Shown in pieces: positions 58,001 to 64,000 of a stretch of 64,000 bases of DNA. The notes beneath the pieces are model-generated. The model searched no databases, was not told where the DNA came from, and was given only the letters and a program-made list of their open reading frames with translations. A program made the position numbers and the translations under genes. The DNA comes from Solen grandis (lineage: Eukaryota > Mollusca > Bivalvia > Adapedonta > Solenidae), in NCBI GenBank assembly GCA_021229015.1, contig CM037785.1:44352543-44416542 (forward strand), given 5' to 3'. Position 1 is the first letter of the stretch, and each line of letters opens with the position of its first letter.

Positions 58001-61000
58001 ATCAGTGCCAGAATTTGTTGTTTTTTTCATTAAAAAAAACTTAAGTAAATATCTCAAGATCAAATTTTATACTCTAATCCATATTAATTCTACTGACCAT
58101 ATATGGGAAATTGAAAATCATAATTAAAGTTTCCGTTTCCAAAAATACAAAACTGGTTCTATCAATTTAGCATGAGAAAGAGACAAATACAATTAATTAT
58201 TACATTACATGAGACATGGAATTATTTAAATTAAAACAAAAATAGTCTTACCATCAAAGAGGCTGACTTTACTTAAATAAGGCAGTCTACTGGCACTGCT
58301 CATAGTGTTAGCCTCTCCGGCCAGCCCTGGACGCAGATAGATGGAGTCCAGTCGTAGCTCTACCCCTGTAAATATACACGCCCCAGGGTGCATTGATCAC
58401 TTATTAACCCTTTCCTATCACATAAAGCCTGATCTGCAGAAAACCACATTTAAACCTTACAAAATGTGATTACAATATCCTCATTTCCAGACCACTGAGG
58501 AACAGCGAACAGCATAAAACCTGATCAGCCTGCGAGTTACTCGCAGGCTGATCTGGTTTTATGCTGTTCGCATAGGTCTTTTCATGGTGTCCTCTATGAG
58601 GGAAAGGGTTAATAAGCCTCATAGTGCCACAAATTCCTTAGAAAATAGTTTTAGGCATTCAGTGACTGGGAAAGGAGGGGGTCCTGTGCTATAGTCACAT
58701 TTAAATAGAAAATGTCACAGTGAAAATTTCAAAGAAGCCTTTTAAAGATAATAAATGTCATACAGGTGCTTGTAAAAAAAATATATATAAAAACCATGCC
58801 AGATGTAACATTGAAAACAAGAGCCCCACAGAGTGGCGCCAACGCTCATCTGTTTTACGTTAAAGTTTTTGCATGATAACAACAACTACCCATCGATCAT
58901 AATAGCTAGACTTTTTCTTCGAAACAGACATGCTAAAAATAGAACAGCACGGAAGATTTTGTCAACAGAAAATTCCTTGTAATTGGGAGAATATAAAAGC
59001 AGCTCTACCTGAAGTTGAGACACTGTTTGCGGTTGGAGTTCTGGCATCCTCATCCCTATCACTGTCCTCCCCAGCACTACAGTTCATCCCGTCAAAATCA
59101 TCGTCCAGTGCGTGTAAATCCTCCTCTCCCAGCTCCACCTGGTGGACACTGACATCACCGTCCTCTGCCTCCTCACCAATGTGTCCAAACAAAGATTGAC
59201 GAATAGCTGCAGTAAGTGGGTCTGGAAAGAGGAATAATGAAGTTATAACTTATTTCTTCATAACTTATTTCTTCATATAGAAATGGAAAAAAATGTACAA
59301 GTTCTTCCACATAGTTTCTGGGTTGGTCTAGTACTTGGATCCTGGGAGGGATTTGTATGTACTGTGTTCCACCAGGGTACAAGTAACAAACATCATATCT
59401 ATAGTGAAGGTACACTACCATTCAACCATTACTGAATGCATTGCAAAGTGCTGCAACCATCTCGAACTTGGGCAAAATAATTACTTTCAGGCAATGAGGA
59501 TGGGGAAGGAGTGGACCCTGTGACTTAATCACATTTAAAGTTATCCATCCATCCTATAACTGTGATCATGGTCCATAGAGTGTTTGTTAGAATTTCATAG
59601 TAAATGCAAGTCTATATTTTGTAAAATGTTGGGCTTAACGTCCAACCAACAGTATTTCAGTGATTTGAAGATAGTGTCTCCTTGAGACAGATATAGTGAT
59701 GCTACACTAAAGTATCACACCATAGACATTTGGCATGATACAACACCTGGTTACATTATCCTGACACTGGGCCAATCAGTCTTGGAACTATCTTTTATGC
59801 TGAGCGCAAAACAAGGTAGCTATACCAGCACCATTTTTTAAGACTTTACTATATGTCATAGCCAGGGATCAAACCTACGACCACCCCCAGCAGACACTCT
59901 AACAACTCAGCCACCCAACATATGTTTAAACCAATTATGGAAAAATTCATTTACTGTGAAAAATATTCAGATGGGAGAACTCAATTGAATGTTATTGATG
60001 TGGGAAAATCTAAGGCATACCTTTTTTGTTCTTGACACCAATGTCAGATTTTTTCACAGTACCCAGTTGTGACCTGGCAAATGGCTGGTCAGGCTTGGAG
60101 TCCTGGCTGTTGTTGGATGACCCCTCTAGTCTCCAGGGGTTGGAGTCACTGGACACTTGATCTTTCAAAGTAGACTGACCAGTGCTGGCTGAAATACAAA
60201 GTATTAACACACTGACATTTATATGGTTCTGTCTGGATTAAATTTCAAATTTTAAGTCTAATTCCTAGATATTTTTCTGGGTGCTCCTGGGAAGGACTTG
60301 TAATATTCACAACCCTAGTTGGGGATCAAACACACAACCTTTGGGTCCATAAGTCCACAAACACTAAACACTTGACCATGGCACCTCCCACCACTCTCTG
60401 TATGAAAGTAATCGTTCAACATACTCCAGACTTAGAAATCACAGACTCAAACTGTCTGAATCTGATGTGGAAGTCATCTCATTGGTCAGACCCTGAACTA
60501 AACAGGAGACTTTTTTTTACAATGGATAGATCCAAATTAGTACCTTTTAATCTAATGAAACAAAACTAAAAAATGAGGACTGTTGTTATATTGTTGTTTG
60601 TGGGGAAAATATGACAATCCTTATCAGATTATGCAATTTAAAAAGATTGTTCGCCTATTCACGGTTAAAGGTATACACAACAAAATATTTTGAACTAGAT
60701 ACTCTTTTATTTTTTTGTTGTTAACTTTTACAATGCTGATTTAGGTTTAAAATCCCATCAACATTAATTCTGTCATTTGGGGACTTTGTTGACATGAGAC
60801 AGATATAGTGCTACTTCAATGTGATATCACGCCAAAGACAAGTGGCATACTACTACACCCTGTCACATTATCCTGACATTGAGCCAACTAATCCTGGATC
60901 TACCCGTATGTCCTGAGCACCAAGCAAGGGAGCTACAAAAACTGGTGCAAATGAGATATTAACAAAGAGAGTAATACAAAGAATGCCAGATAAGCAGACT

Positions 61001-63289
61001 TTTCATAAAATGTGAAAACAGATACAACACCTTCAGAGAAAGCTTCCTTCTCATCACCTCGCTTTAACATATCTTCCAGAGGAGTTTCAAGCAGCAAGTT
61101 ATTGGATGACAAATCTGAAACATTTTTGGGAACCTGTTTTACAATACAAAAATTTCAAGATCAAAACTAAAGCATAATTATTATATTTTCAATTTAAAAC
61201 ATTTTTAACTATTTTCATGTTGTTTTTTCTCTGTTATTTTCCATATTTTATTTCTTTTCAATGACTCAGCACGGTTTAAGAAGATCAAATTAACGTAGAA
61301 GTCTTCAAGATTATTTGCATATTAAGCAAGATGATCTTACCCATATCATCAACATTAATAATGCCCAGTGAAGACTTTCCATCCATGTCTGACCTGTCAA
61401 CAAATAAAATACATACATCTCTTTCAAAAAATACCATCAAAATGTCTTTTGAAAAACTATAAACATTTCAGCTTCATATTCTAGATAATTTAGTTAGAAC
61501 TATTTGAAAAATAAGGAATCTGAAATTATTACACCAATAAATCTTTTTGGTTAAATAACTTATATCCAATTCTTCACAGACTTATGAACATTTCGAATAT
61601 AAAGGTGAAAATAACATAAACCAACTGAGAAACAACAACTGCATTAAGAGTTAACAAAGTTATGAGTCTACCACAAGATTTGCCCAAAACCAACAGCCTC
61701 ACTCATTAATCAACTTAAAAAAATTATGAGTATAACTAAAAATAACTAGAAATTACAAAAAAAAAAACTACCAAAAACAAAATTAAAATACATGATATTA
61801 CAAATATTTAGAAAGTAGTAACAAACACCAAAAACAACATTAATGAGTCATAACCTGTTAGAAATTATCTGCTATAGAAGAATTATCAAAAGTTTTCACC
61901 CAAAGCTTAAGTTATTTGAGATGAAGCCCACAGTTAGTTTTTAACATTAAAATCTTAATGGTCGTAGTGATCACACAAGTTTAATCTAAACAAACACGAG
62001 AGTACCACTGTAAGTTAATAGTAATGTACAGTACTGATAACTTTGTAGCATGATCAGGTTTTATATTTGTCACATAGCTTTCAAACAGTCAAGAGTATGC
62101 ATCTGTCACACAAACCTAGGGATTCATTAATAATGAAATACACTTTCTCATTTGTTGACCATCCTTAAGATTCACAAAACATGCCCATGGTACCTTAAAT
62201 ATTTTTCACCTTTAAGATATGAATAAACAATAAAAATGAATAAAAAAGATTGTCAAATAAAGTGACTATTGTCAAATAGAAGTGACCATATTGTGTAAAC
62301 ATCTGACCATTTTTCTTCTAAACAAGGATTTACTACAATAAATATTTCCCCTAACAAATTAATATTGACCAAAAATTGAAAGAAAATGAATTTGCATTGG
62401 TCTGTTAAAATTAAAACCTATTTCCTACATAACATCTGTCTGACTATACAAACACAATATTTTCCATCACATAATGACAGTCACACTCCCCTCACAAATG
62501 GCATTAGTTTGTAACCTTGAGTCAGTTCACAACAATCAAAACAGCCCATGCACATGCTTGACTTACTGATCGGGGTCAGTCATATTTTCCCTACACCAAG
62601 CTTTTACCACTGACCAGTCATCTCCGTTCACCCCGGGAACGCCCCCTCCCTCGTGCCTGTCCTCCATGTGATCCAGGTGTCTGTAGACAACAGGGTCCGT
62701 ATATCCGTACATCGTGTCCTTGGCATACACCTTGGGCCTGACTTGTCCATCTATCCCGCTAAAGGACAACTGGTGCTGGGTGTCTTTGTCCAGTGGGGGT
62801 GTCTTTCGGTCTCCATGGTCCTCCAAGAAAGAACCCATCTCAGACTCAACCATGTGCCTTCTGCAATAAGGGTGTACCATCAGGGTTCTGTTTTCCCTTG
62901 ATATTTTTAAATGGGGGAAACATTTTGAAATATTTTAGGATGATTTACCCAATTCGAGGGTCAATATTGGCAATTATGTGTGCCAGGGAAAACCCTGGCA
63001 ACTACCATTCAAGTCTCACTCAACTGTAGATGATTCTTACTCCATCATAATATTAAATACCTTTATAATTAAAAAAAAAAAGCAAAGCCAAAGAGAAATG
63101 GAAATACTGCTTATTGAGTGAGAGGATATTAATACAAACCTGGACTTTGTTCTGCCTACTGTCGATGCAGCCAAAGGAGGTGCTTTAGCAAAGAAACTGT
63201 CATTCTCAACAAATGACATCTGTCCATCCCCAGTGACAAGAGAACAGTTGTCCTCTGAATTCAGTGAAGCTCTTACATCCATGGTAATG
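55065..63289 (-). CDS. Unrecognised Ser/Asp/Gly-rich protein, at least twelve exons (3'-partial)
   Basis: Exons, in order: 63289-63140 (start ATG at 63282), 62860-62567, 61393-61341, 61114-61031, 60188-60021, 59221-59009, 58365-58252, 57647-57595, 56786-56732, 56276-56129, 55757-55652 and 55127-55065. Every junction has GT-AG ends and every phase agrees, which is strong evidence for one real gene. The protein begins MDVRASLNSEDNCSLVTGDG. It carries a conserved-looking block (DDWSVVKAWCRENMTDPDQ) and an acidic segment (IGEEAEDGDVSVHQVELGEE). Then come LRLDSIYLRPGLAGEANTMS and LPYLSKVSLFDG, and a Gly-rich, Arg/Ser-rich disordered part. No enzyme motif, signal or membrane helix is seen. The style suggests a scaffold or cytoskeletal/centrosomal adaptor, but I do not recognise the family. 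The stop codon is not found, so the gene continues left. Confidence 0.75.
57395..57490 (-). repeat. tRNA-derived SINE family B, fragment
   Basis: It shares GGGCCTTCCAGTCCTGGAAC, then TTATATGCTGGGTGCCAAGC, with the other copies. It lies in an intron of the right-hand gene. Confidence 0.7.
57790..57975. repeat. Minisatellite of about 50 bp, four copies
   Basis: The unit (TGAATAAAATGAAAATTGGA, then TCAGAATGCAATAAAACAC) repeats four times with small indels. Intronic. Confidence 0.9.
58406..58610. mobile_element. Palindromic MITE, complete copy
   Basis: The ends AACCCTTTCC and GGAAAGGGTT are flanked by TTATT/AATAA. Near the centre, 58505-58571 forms a 67-nt near-perfect hairpin (arms begin GCGAACAGCATAAAACC). 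Intronic. Confidence 0.88.
59621..59919 (-). repeat. tRNA-derived SINE family B, longest copy
   Basis: On the minus strand the head reads GGTGGCTGAGTTGTTAGAGT, then box B GGTTTGATCCCTG, and then the shared body. This copy defines the family. Intronic. Confidence 0.8.
60741..60955 (-). repeat. tRNA-derived SINE family B
   Basis: It shares GACAGATATAGTGCTACTTC, then TGTCACATTATCCTGACATT, with the copy at 59621. Intronic. Confidence 0.75.
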
Positions 63290-63762
63290 CTGGAATTAAA
63301 TATTAAGTAGGGGATCATGTTGATAAAATACTTCATCCTGATAAAATGTACACAATCAAATATTAGAATTTAGAGAATTAGAAAAAAAAGCTTCCTAATG
63401 CCCGTTTTATGCCAAATTTAAATTAATTTCAAATCCTATTTTGTACGGGGCTTTTGAGATCTTTTGAAAATCATCAAGAATTGAAGCTGCTTTCTTATAA
63501 TATAAAATGCTTCCAATAAAGCGTCTGTGCATAAGATGGTGTATTGATCACTGCATATCATCATTCATGTATAATAAGCACAACACAGGGTTTTCCTTTA
63601 GAATCAGAGGAGAAGGCTAATTTTAAATTGTAGGAGGCAGCGTGGTCTTGGGGTCCAACATTTTCTTTTTTTTTAATTATTCCCATTTGTTTACAATTTG
63701 ACAAATATGAGCTGGCCTGGGTAGAATTTGAGGCATCCAAACCTGTCGCCTGCTGCCTCTTT

Positions 63763-64000
63763 AACCCTTTCCCTCATAGAGGAAACCATGAAAAGGCCTA
63801 TGCGAACAGCATAAAACCAGATCAGCCTGCGAGTAACTCGCAGGCTGATCAGGTTTTATGCTGTTCGCTGCTCCTCAGTGGTCTGGAAATGAGTATTTTG
63901 TAATTAAATTTGGTAAGGTTTAACTGTGGTTTTCTGCAGATCAGGCTTTATGTGATACCTATTGAGGGCGTCAAAATGAGTATATATGAGGGAAAGGGTT
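63763..64000. mobile_element. Palindromic MITE, complete copy at the window edge
   Basis: The ends AACCCTTTCCCTCATA and its complement at 63985-64000 bound it. The hairpin at 63802-63868 matches the copy at 58505-58571 in the other orientation. It lies upstream of the right-hand gene's start. Confidence 0.9.

Overview
This window looks like nuclear DNA of a mollusc, most likely a bivalve. It is AT-rich. Its genes are split by GT-AG introns. It carries part of a metazoan chitin synthase with a SAM domain, and it is dense with invertebrate transposable elements: tRNA-derived SINEs, palindromic MITEs, Ty3/Gypsy LTR elements, and DUF6589, Mutator-like and Polinton-like fragments. There are no operons and no bacterial features. 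Two 100-base N runs (4357-4456, 54457-54556) mark scaffold gaps. The species assignment is inference.

Layout. 1-2756 (+): four exons of an unrecognised acidic, low-complexity protein. 3.1-4.36 kb: a 59-bp minisatellite that runs into the first gap. 5.1-18.3 kb (+): the 3' half of a chitin synthase gene (post-catalytic membrane region, SAM domain, C-terminal membrane region). The catalytic exons are not in the window. One of its introns holds a complete-looking DNA transposon (10070-13804) with 28-bp inverted ends, a TATA target duplication, about nine subterminal repeats and a decayed DDE-like gene. 19.47-21.81 kb (-): a gag-only LTR element. 24.9-27.8 kb (-): a three-exon gene for a CARD plus coiled-coil protein whose splice phases agree throughout. 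28.21-34.75 kb (+): a decayed Ty3/Gypsy element flanked by TATA, with signs of a spliced gag. 36.9-45.8 kb: a DUF6589-type transposase-like pseudogene (+) converging on a RecQ-like helicase fragment (-), possibly a decayed Academ-type (helicase-bearing) DNA transposon. 48.3-50.4 kb (-): Polinton-like remnants including a packaging-type ATPase. 53.8-54.6 kb (-): a Mutator-like fragment across the second gap. 55.0-63.3 kb (-): at least twelve exons, with a convincing start codon, of a long Ser/Gly/Asp-rich protein that I do not recognise.

Most other stretches are introns or intergenic DNA with SINEs, MITEs and simple repeats. The host genes do not form an obvious pathway. The biology worth following is the structure of the mobile elements and how they sit inside or beside the host genes.
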